64,000 nucleotides of DNA from Holophagales bacterium (GTDB taxonomy: Bacteria > Acidobacteriota > Thermoanaerobaculia > UBA5066): positions 43,603-107,602 of the forward strand of contig JADKBZ010000018.1 of the NCBI GenBank assembly GCA_016714815.1, read 5' to 3'. The notes beneath the pieces are model-generated. The model saw only the letters and a list, made by a program, of their open reading frames with translations, did no database searches and had not been told where the DNA came from. Each line of letters opens with the position of its first letter. The stretch's first letter is position 1. This document shows, piece after piece, positions 9,842-17,888 of this stretch. The position numbers and the translations under genes are program-made.

Positions 9842-10562
9842 CGACGGGGAACCGGGGAGATCGGGAAACCAGGGAACCAGGGAACCGGGGAGACCGGGGT
9901 CCGGGCATTCCATTCCATCGTGCCGCACGAGTCGCGGAGGGGAGGGGCGTCCCACGGCGAGCCCTGCGCGCGCGCGACCCGCATCGGCCCCGCTCCGCGG
10001 GCCGCCGGGGCGAGCGCAAACTCCTCGCTTCGCTCGTCGGACACGTGCGCTCGCCTGATCCGGCGGCCTGCTCGCGGAACCGTGCGGGGCCCCGCGCGTG
10101 CTCGGACGCTCGCTCGCGGGACACCCCTCCCCCCCGCTCAGATCCCCGGCAAGTCGAGTCGGAAAACGGGGTCAGGTCTTGATTTTCTAGTATAGCAAAC
10201 GCAGAGTGTCGAGCGTAGACAAGACCCCTTGGGGTGGCCTCCCTTCGGATCGCTGAAGCGCGCCGGCCGCGGGAGGGGCGGGGCGTCCCGCGAGCCGCCC
10301 CCGAGCACCGCCGGGGACCCGCTCGAGCTCGCGAGGACCGGGCGGGGATCAGGCCCGCGCGCTGTTTGAGCGAAGCGAGTTCGCGCGGGCCCCCCGCCCG
10401 GCCGCAGCGAGCTCGGAAGCGGGTCGGCGGCGCGCAGCAGGCGGCCGCGGGATGCACCGCCCCGCACGCGGCCCCCTGCCGGAGCGACTGGACGGTGAAG
10501 CTGCCTCTCTCGGTCTCTCGGTCTCTCGGTCTCTCGGTCTCTCGGTCTCTCGGTCTCTCGGT
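9842..10562 (+). repeat. Interspersed repeat element, copy A
   Basis: This gene-free stretch holds the first and longest of three related copies (others at 28605-29250 and, inverted, 42716-43022). Order: a low-complexity arm of GGGAACCGGGGA-like units (9842-9905), a G+C-rich left block beginning CGTGCCGCACGAGTCGCG, an A+T-rich core GGGGTCAGGTCTTGATTTT...TATAG (10168-10195), a right block ending GATGCACCGCCCCGCACGCGG, and a low-complexity right arm. The left block is about 85% identical by eye to the inverted copy. No protein-coding gene is evident. The core resembles sequences I associate with REP-associated tyrosine transposase elements, but no transposase is present here. Confidence 0.75.
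10507..10562 (+). repeat. Seven-fold 8-bp tandem repeat
   Basis: Seven perfect copies of CTCTCGGT run from 10507 to 10562 at the right end of repeat copy A, about 90 bp before the GGDEF gene. The array is likely to vary in copy number by slippage. Confidence 0.9.
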
Positions 10563-10649
10563 CCCCCGCCTCTCCCCGTCCCCGTCCCGGCCCCCCGTCC
10601 CCCTCCCCGACCCGGGCGAGAAGCCTTCGAACGGAAGCCCCACAGTAGA

Positions 10650-11507
10650 ATGCCGCGGTTGGCCGCCTTCCAGTCCCTCGAGCGACCCGCGGTGCTGCTC
10701 CTCGGCGTGCTGGGCGTCGTCGCCGTGGGCGCCGTGGACTACGCGACGGGCGGTGAGCTCCTTCTCTACATTCTCTACTTCGTCCCGGTGAGCTTCGTCT
10801 CGTGGCGCCTCGGGAAACGACCCGGAATCGCCATCGCCGTCCTCTCCGCGGCGACTTCGCTGTTCTCCGGCTCGCTCACGGGAACGGACCGCGCGGGGCT
10901 GCTCGCGTTCGTCTGGAACGGCTGCGTCCACCTCGTGGGCTTCCTCGTCGTGGCGCTGCTCGTGGCGGAACGCCACGAAACGCTCGACAGGGAACGGGAC
11001 CTCGCAAGGACCGACGCCCTCACCGGACTCGCGAACGGGACGGCCTTCCGCGAACGCGCGACCCTGGAAGTGGCGCGCACGCGCCGCTGGCGCCGGCCGC
11101 TGACCCTGGCCTACGTGGACCTGGACGACTTCAAGGCCGTCAATGCCGAATTCGGTCCGGCCGTCGGGGACGAGGTGCTCCGGACGGTCGCCGTGGCGCT
11201 TCGATCCGCCATCCGCTCGACCGACCTGGCGGCCCGTATCGAAGGGGACAAGTTCACGCTGCTCTTTCCCGAGACGGACAAGAGCGGTGCGAAGGTGGTC
11301 CTGGAGTCGGTCCTGGGCCGGCTGCATCAGGACCTCACCCGGGCCGGCTGGCCGGTCACGGCGAGCATCGGCTCCGTCACCACCATCGAGGCCACGAGCC
11401 CCGAATCGCTCCTCCGGCAGGCCGACCAGGTGCTCTACGAGGTCAAGAAGACCGGAAAAGCCGCCGTTCGCGCCGCCGAGGCCGGCGACGCGAACAAGGC
11501 GACCTGA
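10650..11507 (+). CDS. Membrane-bound degenerate GGDEF-domain protein
   Basis: A 285-residue protein with about four N-terminal membrane segments (residues ~10-105) and a C-terminal diguanylate-cyclase fold (DALTGLANG, YVDLDDFKAVN, ASIGSV). The signature loop reads EGDKF (11241-11255) in place of GGDEF: the first Gly is Glu, and the metal-binding Glu is Lys. The allosteric RxxD site (RSTD, 11214-11225) is kept exactly five residues upstream. From family knowledge this suggests a c-di-GMP-binding effector rather than an active cyclase. The start ATG at 10650 precedes the first membrane helix; longer upstream frames run into the tandem repeat and are rejected. Confidence 0.82.
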   Translation: MPRLAAFQSLERPAVLLLGVLGVVAVGAVDYATGGELLLYILYFVPVSFVSWRLGKRPGIAIAVLSAATSLFSGSLTGTDRAGLLAFVWNGCVHLVGFLVVALLVAERHETLDRERDLARTDALTGLANGTAFRERATLEVARTRRWRRPLTLAYVDLDDFKAVNAEFGPAVGDEVLRTVAVALRSAIRSTDLAARIEGDKFTLLFPETDKSGAKVVLESVLGRLHQDLTRAGWPVTASIGSVTTIEATSPESLLRQADQVLYEVKKTGKAAVRAAEAGDANKAT

Positions 11508-11519
11508 CCCCCGCCCCGG

Positions 11520-12881
11520 TCAGCCCTGCGGCGTGGCCGGGCGCGCGGCTCGCCTCTCCGCGGCGCCGAGAAGATCCCGCGCGTGGTCGGCGAAGGGCGA
11601 CGCGGGGGCCCGTTCGAGAAGGTAGCGGTAGACCCGGATCGCTTCGAGCGGCTCCTTCGCTTTCTCCAGGTGGTGCTCGGCGACGCGCAGAAGCCCCTTG
11701 AACGCCTTCGGGTCCGTCGGCTCCGTGTCGAGGGCCTGGGAGAAGGTCCAGGCGGCGGCGGCGACGTCCCCGTCGCGCAGGAGCTGATCGGCGAGGAGGT
11801 CGAGCTCCGTCCGGTCGAGTCCGAGCTCGGGAAGGCGGTCCAGGTGACGGCGGTACATCTCCGCCGCGAGCTTCGGTTCCTTCTTCGCGAGGCCGGCTGG
11901 AATCGCCTCCCTCGCCGCTTCCAGCGCCCCTTCTAGATCTCCCGCCGACAGCCGCGACCGCCAAGCGGCGTGGAGCTGCTTCGGATCCGCGAACACCGGC
12001 GCGGGCGATTCGAACCCCGGGGCCGCCGTGTGAACCGGGACGGGCGCCGCCGGCGCCGCCGCCGCCGCATACGCCTCGGCGGGAGGCGCGACGGCGAAGC
12101 TCTCCGAAACCTCTCCCTCCTCCACGACGCTGGCGGCCGCGTAGGCCCCGCAGAGCTTTCCCTGGAGGGACAGGACCATCCCGACGGCGTAGATGAAGAA
12201 CGGAATGGTCCCGGTCAGGGCGCCCTTGGGGTTGAGGGGAACGAGCGCGACGAGGAGCGGGAAGAAGACGACGAGGACGGAGACGGGCGGACCGTACGTC
12301 CCGGCGATGGCGACGAACAGCTCTCCGAACCGTCCGGAGAACAGCTCCCGCCAGAGCCCGGGGGAGAAGAGGTCCCCGAACCCGGGTGCAGCCGCGGCGA
12401 CGGCGACGAAGGCGAACGAAAGGACCATCCCCAGGCCGGCCCAGATCGCCAGAAGGATCGGGATCCGGGGCACCCCGAGGAGAGCGAGCCCCATGCCCGG
12501 GAAGCCTGCCGGCGCCTGCGGCTCGCCCTTCAGGAAAGCCCAGGCGACGAACGGAATCGCCCAGAGGACCCAGAGGAAGAGAAGCCGGACCGCCACCAGG
12601 ACCGTCCCGGACCACGGTCCCGCCGATTCGGAGAAGAGCCCGCCCTCGCTGTCGCCGGCAATGCCCAGCTGGGCGAAACGGGATACGAAGAGGAGGACCG
12701 TCACCCCCCAGACGACGGAAACGGCCGAGGCGGCTGCGGCCGAGCGCGGCCCGCTCGAGCTGACGAGCAGGAGGAGTCCTGCCGGCAGCACGGCGAGGAG
12801 CCCGGTGAAGAACGACACGATGGAGAACGAGTCGAGGACGATGCCCCCCGAGACCCGCGAAAAGACGGTGCGGCCACCCAT
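11520..12881 (-). CDS. Polytopic membrane protein with C-terminal TPR-like region
   Basis: A 453-residue protein of unknown function. The N-terminal ~270 residues contain about six hydrophobic helices. An Ala/Pro-rich linker (about 285-315) follows, and then a helical repeat region of about 140 residues resembling TPRs (LEGALEAAREAI, AAAAWTFSQALDTEP). The ATG at 12881 has AGGAGG six bases upstream; longer frames are not supported. It converges with the GGDEF gene (13 bp apart) and is divergent from the DUF2911 gene. I do not recognise a named family for the membrane part. Confidence 0.75.
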   Translation of the reverse strand: MGGRTVFSRVSGGIVLDSFSIVSFFTGLLAVLPAGLLLLVSSSGPRSAAAASAVSVVWGVTVLLFVSRFAQLGIAGDSEGGLFSESAGPWSGTVLVAVRLLFLWVLWAIPFVAWAFLKGEPQAPAGFPGMGLALLGVPRIPILLAIWAGLGMVLSFAFVAVAAAAPGFGDLFSPGLWRELFSGRFGELFVAIAGTYGPPVSVLVVFFPLLVALVPLNPKGALTGTIPFFIYAVGMVLSLQGKLCGAYAAASVVEEGEVSESFAVAPPAEAYAAAAAPAAPVPVHTAAPGFESPAPVFADPKQLHAAWRSRLSAGDLEGALEAAREAIPAGLAKKEPKLAAEMYRRHLDRLPELGLDRTELDLLADQLLRDGDVAAAAWTFSQALDTEPTDPKAFKGLLRVAEHHLEKAKEPLEAIRVYRYLLERAPASPFADHARDLLGAAERRAARPATPQG

Positions 12882-13062
12882 GGAACCTCCTGCCCCGTGC
12901 GAGGGGCCCGGGACCGTGCCGGATTGGTGCCGCCATTCTAGTGCGGCGGGGGGAAGGCCAGGCAGCCGCCGGACGCCGGAACCGCGCACGCGTCGACGTC
13001 CTCTGCTATAAATCCCGCGTCTTGAAGACCTGTCGCAAGGACCCCGAGAAGGAGAGATCCCG

Positions 13063-13903
13063 ATGAAGCTCCGTTTCCCCCTCGTCCTCGCCGCCGCCGC
13101 CCTCGCCGCGCCGGCCCTCGCCCAGTTCGAAGCCCCTGCTCCCAGCCCGAAGGCGACCCTGACGCAGCGGGTCGGCCTGACCGACGTGACCATTTCCTAC
13201 AGCCGCCCGAGCGTGAAGGGGCGCGTCATCTGGGGCGAGCTCGTCCCCATGGACAAGCCGTGGCGGACCGGCGCCAACGCCGCGACGACGATCACCTTCT
13301 CCGACGACGTCACCGTCGAAGGGCAGAAGCTCGCCGCCGGGACCTACTCCATCGTGACGATCCCCGGCAAGGCCGAGTGGACCGTCATCTTCAACACCGA
13401 CACGAAGCTCTGGTGGGAGACCGAGTACGACCAGGCGAAGGACTCCCTCCGCGTGAAGGCGAAGCCGCAGGCCTCCGAGATGACGGAGACGTTCTCCATC
13501 GGTTTCCCTTCGGTCGGCTCGACGAACGCGGTCCTCGAGATCGCGTGGGAGAAGGTCCGCGTCCCGGTAACGATCGGCGTCGACGCCGACGCGAAGATGC
13601 GCAAGTCGATCGCCGCCGCCGAAGCGGCCTCCTGGCAGGCGCCGATGATGGCCGCCCGCTACTGGTTCGACCAGAAGACGAACCGCGAGGAGGCCTGGAA
13701 GCTTCTCGAGAAGTCGATCGCCACGAACCGCAACTACGCGAACGTCTTCCCGCAAGGCCCGCGTCCTGGCCGACGAGGGCAAGCTCGCCGAAGCCGTGAA
13801 GGCCGGCGAGGAGGCGCTCGCCCTCGCCAAGGCCGACCCCTCCAAGCCGAACGTGACCGCGTTCGAGAAGACGGTCGGCGAGTGGAAGGCGAAGGCGAAG
13901 TAG
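13063..13903 (+). CDS. DUF2911 family secreted protein, frameshifted near 13750
   Basis: A signal peptide (MKLRFPLVLAAAALAAPALA) is followed by a domain matching DUF2911: SYSRPSVKGRVIWG, WRTGANAATTITF, GTYSIVTIPGKAEW. These are small secreted proteins of unknown function common in Bacteroidota and Acidobacteriota. A C-terminal TPR-like segment (residues ~195-280) follows. The ORF shifts near 13750; the restored frame ends ...EWKAKAK at 13903, just before a terminator. AAGGAG lies nine bases before the ATG, and a TATAAA (13007-13012) may be the -10 element. The shift is probably a consensus error. Confidence 0.85.
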
Positions 13904-13930
13904 AAGCTCTGGTTATCGACCGGGCAGGAA

Positions 13931-13952
13931 ACGCGGGCCGCGAGGCCCGCGT
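13931..13952 (+). terminator. Rho-independent terminator after the DUF2911 gene
   Basis: A 9-bp perfect stem ACGCGGGCC/GGCCCGCGT with a GCGA loop, followed by TTTCGTT, 27 bp after the stop codon. Confidence 0.8.
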
Positions 13953-13996
13953 TTTCGTTGCCGCCGCGTCCGTGTAGAGTCTCGCCTGCACAGGCG

Positions 13997-16747
13997 ATGC
14001 GCGAAGAGACCGAGAACGTCCCGGAACCGGGGCCGCGGGCCTCCGCGGTGAGGCTCTTCGCGCCCGGGACCGAGATCGGCAGGCGTTACGAGATTCGGTC
14101 CGTCCTCGGCACGGGGGGCTCCGCTTCGGTCTACGCGGCCTGGGACCGGGACCTCAAGCGCCTCGTCGCCCTCAAGGCGCTGCGCGCCGACCGGATGTCG
14201 GACTCGGCCTTGAAGCGCTTCCGGCGCGAGGTCGCCGTCGCGCGCGATGCCGACAGCCCGCGCCTCGTCCGGGTCTACGACGTTGGGGAGGCGGGCGAGA
14301 CCGTCTTTCTCACGATGGAGCTCGTCGAAGGGCACTCGCTCAGGGGCCGTCTCGGCGCCGGGCCGCTCGAGACCGCCGAAGCCCTCCGGATCGCCGCGGA
14401 GGTTCTGCGCGCCCTCGCCGACCTCCACCGCCTCGGCATCGTCCACCGCGACGTCAAGCCGGGGAACATCCTCCTCGGCCGCGACGGCCTCGTGAAGCTG
14501 GCCGACTTCGGCCTCGCCCGGCACTGGGACGGCGGGGACACGCGCGCCACCGAGACGGAGGGACTCGTCGGCACGATGGAGTATCTCGCCCCGGAACAGG
14601 CGCTCGGCAGGCCGGTCGACGCGCGAACCGACCTCTACGCCTTCGGCGTCGTCCTCTTCGAGCTGCTCTCCGGAGCCGTCCCGTTCGCCTCCGACAGCGT
14701 CCTCGGGAGCGTCGTCGCCCGGCTGCGTGAGGCGGCGCCGGATGTCCGGACGGTCCGACCGGGAGCGGCGCCGTGGCTCGCGGCCGTCGTCGCAAGGACG
14801 CTGGAGAAGGACCCCGGGCAGCGGTACGCGAGTGCGGGCGACGTCCTCGCCGACCTCGAGTCGAAGCGGGCGCCGGCGGCCAGGTGGACCGGCGGACGAA
14901 CCCGCCGGGCACTCATCGTCGCCGCAGTCGTGGGCGCGCTGGGCCTGGGCGGGGCCTTCTTCACCGTGAGAGGCCTGCCGGGCACGCAACGTGCCGCCCC
15001 GCAGCTGCGCGCCGATGGATCGTCGGGCATTCGGGCCGTCGGCGCTTCCGGCAAGGTCCTCTGGACGCGGGCCGACATCCTGGGGACCCGGACGATCGCG
15101 CTCGTGCGAACGGAGGGAGGGAAGCGCTTCCGCTTCGCGGCCGTGACCGAGCCGGAGGGCTTCGTCCCCGCAAACGACGAGACGCGTGCGATCTCCTTCC
15201 TCGATCCGTTCTCGGGCCGCGTGACGGAAAGGCACCGGCTCGTCAACGGGGCGCACCACTTCAGGGATTTCGCCGACCGGTACCGCGTGGGCCAGGTGAC
15301 CGCCGTCGACCTCGACGCCGACGGAAACGACGAGGTCGTCGCCGTCTTCCGCCACAACCCCTACTACCCCAGCTTCGCCGTCCTCTTCGAGCCGCTTTCC
15401 GGCTCGTCCCGCGTCGTCTTCGTCAGCTCCGGCCACGCGTCGCTGAGAGGAGCGTTCGACCTGGACGTGGATGGCCGGCGGGAGCTCGTCTTCGACGGCC
15501 CGAACAACAGGATGGGCTGGATGTTCGGGGTCGCCGCCATTCGGGTCCCGGCTCTCCCCTCGCCGGGCGAGGCGCCGGCCGACGCCGCACCCGCCGGCCC
15601 CGTCTCCTCTCCCGACACCCTCCGCGCCCAGACGACCCGCACGAACCTCCTCTGGTACGCCCTCGGACCCTCCGCCCTGGAATGGGAGTTCGCCCTCGCC
15701 TCTTTCGACCCCGCCTCGCGACTCCTGACCCTTCGGACGGCTTCGACGAGCAGGGTCCTGACGGCCGAGGGCTTCGCGCCGGGAGAGTCGGTGCAGACCT
15801 CCACCTCGGAGAGGCAGGCCGCCCGGAACCGGGCCTACGGCCTCCTGCAAGAGACGAATCAGCGCGAGGAAACGGGCTTCCCCGCTGAGGCCCTCGAGCT
15901 CGCCCGCCAGGCGGTTGCGGAAGCGAAGGCCGCGGGAGACGGGCCCCTCGCCGAATGGGCGCGCCGCGTCGCCGGAAAAGTCGCGATCCTGGCCGGACGC
16001 AGCACCGAGGGAGAGGCGGAGCTTTCGGCACTCCTCACGACGTCTGTGGCGGCTACGGACATCGCGTGGGAGATGGCGCGGGCGCTGCACCTCGCGGGCG
16101 AAACCGGCAGAAGCGCCCGCTGGTACGCCTGGGGCCTCTCGCGCGTCCGGGAGTCCCGGCCCGGCCGTGCGCCGTACGAGTTCCTCGAGGGGCAGCTCTT
16201 CGCCCTCGTCGAGGCGGAGCGGTGGGCCGAAGCCGATCAGGCGGTCGACCGGTTCGAAACGGCGTTCCCTTCCTTCCTCCAGACAGGTCTCTACAGAGAG
16301 TTCCTTCGGTGGCGCCGGGGCGAGCGACCCGACCTCCTCCCCACGACGACGGGAATCGGAGACGACTTCGGAAAATACTGGGCGCTCGAGGTCCGCCTCG
16401 CACTGGGGGAGTCCCTCGACACCCTCGTGCCCGACCTCGCGACGGAGCGGAAGGCGGCTTCGGACTCCGGTTCTCTCCTGCTTTCCCTCTCTTCCGAGAT
16501 CGAGGCGCGCCGCGGGCGTCTCGACGAGGCGCTGACCCAGGCGACGAAGGCGTGGAGCGAGGTTCGCGCGGCACGATCCCGTCAGCCGTGGGCCCGCGCC
16601 CACGCTCCGGTCGTCGCCGAGCGGCTCGCCCGGATCGCCGAGAAGGCGGGACGCCCGGACGTCGCCCGCGAGGCTCGGGCGGCGGTCCGGCCGAAGGCGC
16701 CGCCGCCCGTCCGCCCCGCGCCCTCTCCTCAGAGATCCGGCGTGTAG
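13997..16747 (+). CDS. Serine/threonine protein kinase with extracytoplasmic sensor-like region
   Basis: A 916-residue Pkn/Hanks-type kinase. The kinase domain (about residues 30-290) has the Gly loop GTGGSASVY, the Lys in VALKAL, HRDVKPGN, DFG and YLAPEQ, so it should be active. One membrane helix (about 305-325) follows. The outer region has two FG-GAP/VCBS-like calcium motifs (DLDADGNDE and DLDVDGRRE) at about 435-505 and a TPR-like helical part to the C-terminus. The ATG at 13997 is chosen because the kinase fold starts soon after; a frame upstream of it adds only 13 unlikely residues. It overlaps the convergent HD-GYP gene by 19 bp. Confidence 0.9.
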   Translation: MREETENVPEPGPRASAVRLFAPGTEIGRRYEIRSVLGTGGSASVYAAWDRDLKRLVALKALRADRMSDSALKRFRREVAVARDADSPRLVRVYDVGEAGETVFLTMELVEGHSLRGRLGAGPLETAEALRIAAEVLRALADLHRLGIVHRDVKPGNILLGRDGLVKLADFGLARHWDGGDTRATETEGLVGTMEYLAPEQALGRPVDARTDLYAFGVVLFELLSGAVPFASDSVLGSVVARLREAAPDVRTVRPGAAPWLAAVVARTLEKDPGQRYASAGDVLADLESKRAPAARWTGGRTRRALIVAAVVGALGLGGAFFTVRGLPGTQRAAPQLRADGSSGIRAVGASGKVLWTRADILGTRTIALVRTEGGKRFRFAAVTEPEGFVPANDETRAISFLDPFSGRVTERHRLVNGAHHFRDFADRYRVGQVTAVDLDADGNDEVVAVFRHNPYYPSFAVLFEPLSGSSRVVFVSSGHASLRGAFDLDVDGRRELVFDGPNNRMGWMFGVAAIRVPALPSPGEAPADAAPAGPVSSPDTLRAQTTRTNLLWYALGPSALEWEFALASFDPASRLLTLRTASTSRVLTAEGFAPGESVQTSTSERQAARNRAYGLLQETNQREETGFPAEALELARQAVAEAKAAGDGPLAEWARRVAGKVAILAGRSTEGEAELSALLTTSVAATDIAWEMARALHLAGETGRSARWYAWGLSRVRESRPGRAPYEFLEGQLFALVEAERWAEADQAVDRFETAFPSFLQTGLYREFLRWRRGERPDLLPTTTGIGDDFGKYWALEVRLALGESLDTLVPDLATERKAASDSGSLLLSLSSEIEARRGRLDEALTQATKAWSEVRAARSRQPWARAHAPVVAERLARIAEKAGRPDVAREARAAVRPKAPPPVRPAPSPQRSGV

Positions 16748-17874
16748 CCCTCGCGCGACTGACGGCCCCAGCGCCCCTCGTCGGGAAACCGGAGCCGGAT
16801 CCCCTCGGCGGCGACGGCCTCGGCCTCGAGGGCCCTCACACACTCGCGGTCGAACTGCGCCCCCGCCCTGTCGTGGAGGTAGCCGAACGCGTCTCCCGGG
16901 CTCCAGGCCTCTTTGTACGGCCGGACGCTCGTGAGGGCGTCGAAAACGTCTGCAACGGCGACGATTCGGGCCTCGATCGGGATCTCGTTTCCGAGGAGCC
17001 CGTCGGGGTATCCGCTCCCGTCGATCGCTTCGTGGTGCCGGAGGACGACGTTCCGGAGAACCAGGGCGTTCGGAAAGCTCTCGAGCCCCAGCTCGCCGAG
17101 GATGTCGTCGACGATCCCCGTCCCCTTCAGGACGTGGGTCTTCATCAGCTCGAACTCCTCGTCGTCGAGCCGCCCCTTCTTCAGGAGGATCCGGTCGGGA
17201 ATGGCGACCTTGCCGATGTCGTGGAGCGGGGAGAAGAGGAAGAGGTACTCGACGAACTCGTCGGTGAATCCGCCGCTGCCCGAGAGCCGTCTCGCGATGA
17301 GGCGGGCATAGCGGGACATCCGGTCCAGGTGCGCCCCCGTCTCCGGGTCGCGCTCGTGCGTGACGCGGGACGCGACCCTCACCGCCGCACCGAGCGTCCG
17401 GAGCGACGTGAGGCCGTGGAGGAGGATGAGGGCGATCAGCTGCCCGTACACCCGCAGCTTCTCGACGACGGAGGTCGTGAAGAGCGCGGGGCTCCGGGAA
17501 TCGAAGAAGAGGAACCCCGCGAGGATTCCGTTGTCGTAAAAGGGCACCGTGTAGCTCGAGCGGTAGCCGAGCTCCAGGAGCCGGCGGCTGTGCTCGTGAA
17601 CGGAGCCCGCGAAGACCGACAGGTCGTCGATCACCCGTGGCCGGCGCTCGCGCGCGAGCTCTCCCAGCGACGGGACGTCCTCCAGGAGGGCGTCGTAGTG
17701 GGCGAGAGGGCTTTCGCCGTCGGTGCTGTGGACGAACGTCTTCAACGCGTCCGTCTTCGGGTCGTAGAGGGCCGCCGCGATGCGGTCGATCCCTGCGATC
17801 TCCCGAAGGAGGTTCCGGTGGAGAGCCTCGAGCTGCGGCTTGACGTCCCAGGGCGAGCAGCTGATCGGCGTCAT
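16729..17874 (-). CDS. GAF and HD-GYP domain protein (c-di-GMP phosphodiesterase-like)
   Basis: A 381-residue soluble protein. The N-terminal half (about 20-165) is GAF-like and the C-terminal half (about 170-365) is an HD-GYP domain with HDIGK and HHEAIDGSGYPDG, the residues needed for metal binding and c-di-GMP hydrolysis to pGpG or GMP. The ATG at 17874 has GAGGAGG upstream. It is 14 bp downstream of the symporter gene on the same strand and is likely co-transcribed with it. Its 3' end overlaps that of the kinase gene. With the degenerate GGDEF protein 5 kb away it is one of two c-di-GMP-related genes in this region. Confidence 0.92.
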   Translation of the reverse strand: MTPISCSPWDVKPQLEALHRNLLREIAGIDRIAAALYDPKTDALKTFVHSTDGESPLAHYDALLEDVPSLGELARERRPRVIDDLSVFAGSVHEHSRRLLELGYRSSYTVPFYDNGILAGFLFFDSRSPALFTTSVVEKLRVYGQLIALILLHGLTSLRTLGAAVRVASRVTHERDPETGAHLDRMSRYARLIARRLSGSGGFTDEFVEYLFLFSPLHDIGKVAIPDRILLKKGRLDDEEFELMKTHVLKGTGIVDDILGELGLESFPNALVLRNVVLRHHEAIDGSGYPDGLLGNEIPIEARIVAVADVFDALTSVRPYKEAWSPGDAFGYLHDRAGAQFDRECVRALEAEAVAAEGIRLRFPDEGRWGRQSREGYTPDL

Positions 17875-17888
17875 GCGGAACTCCTCCT

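Noticed and set aside
9842..9905. Short GGGAACCGGGGA repeats as a possible CRISPR or iteron array
   Set aside because: Units are imperfect and adjacent with no spacers, and they form the low-complexity tip of a larger repeat element.
11241..11255. An active diguanylate cyclase call for the GGDEF protein
   Set aside because: The signature reads EGDKF, which lacks residues needed for metal and GTP handling.
6978..11327. A minus-strand ORF of 1,449 codons across nifJ, the DHOD-like gene and the repeat
   Set aside because: It is low-complexity, runs through a terminator and a repeat element, and opposes genes with clear motifs.
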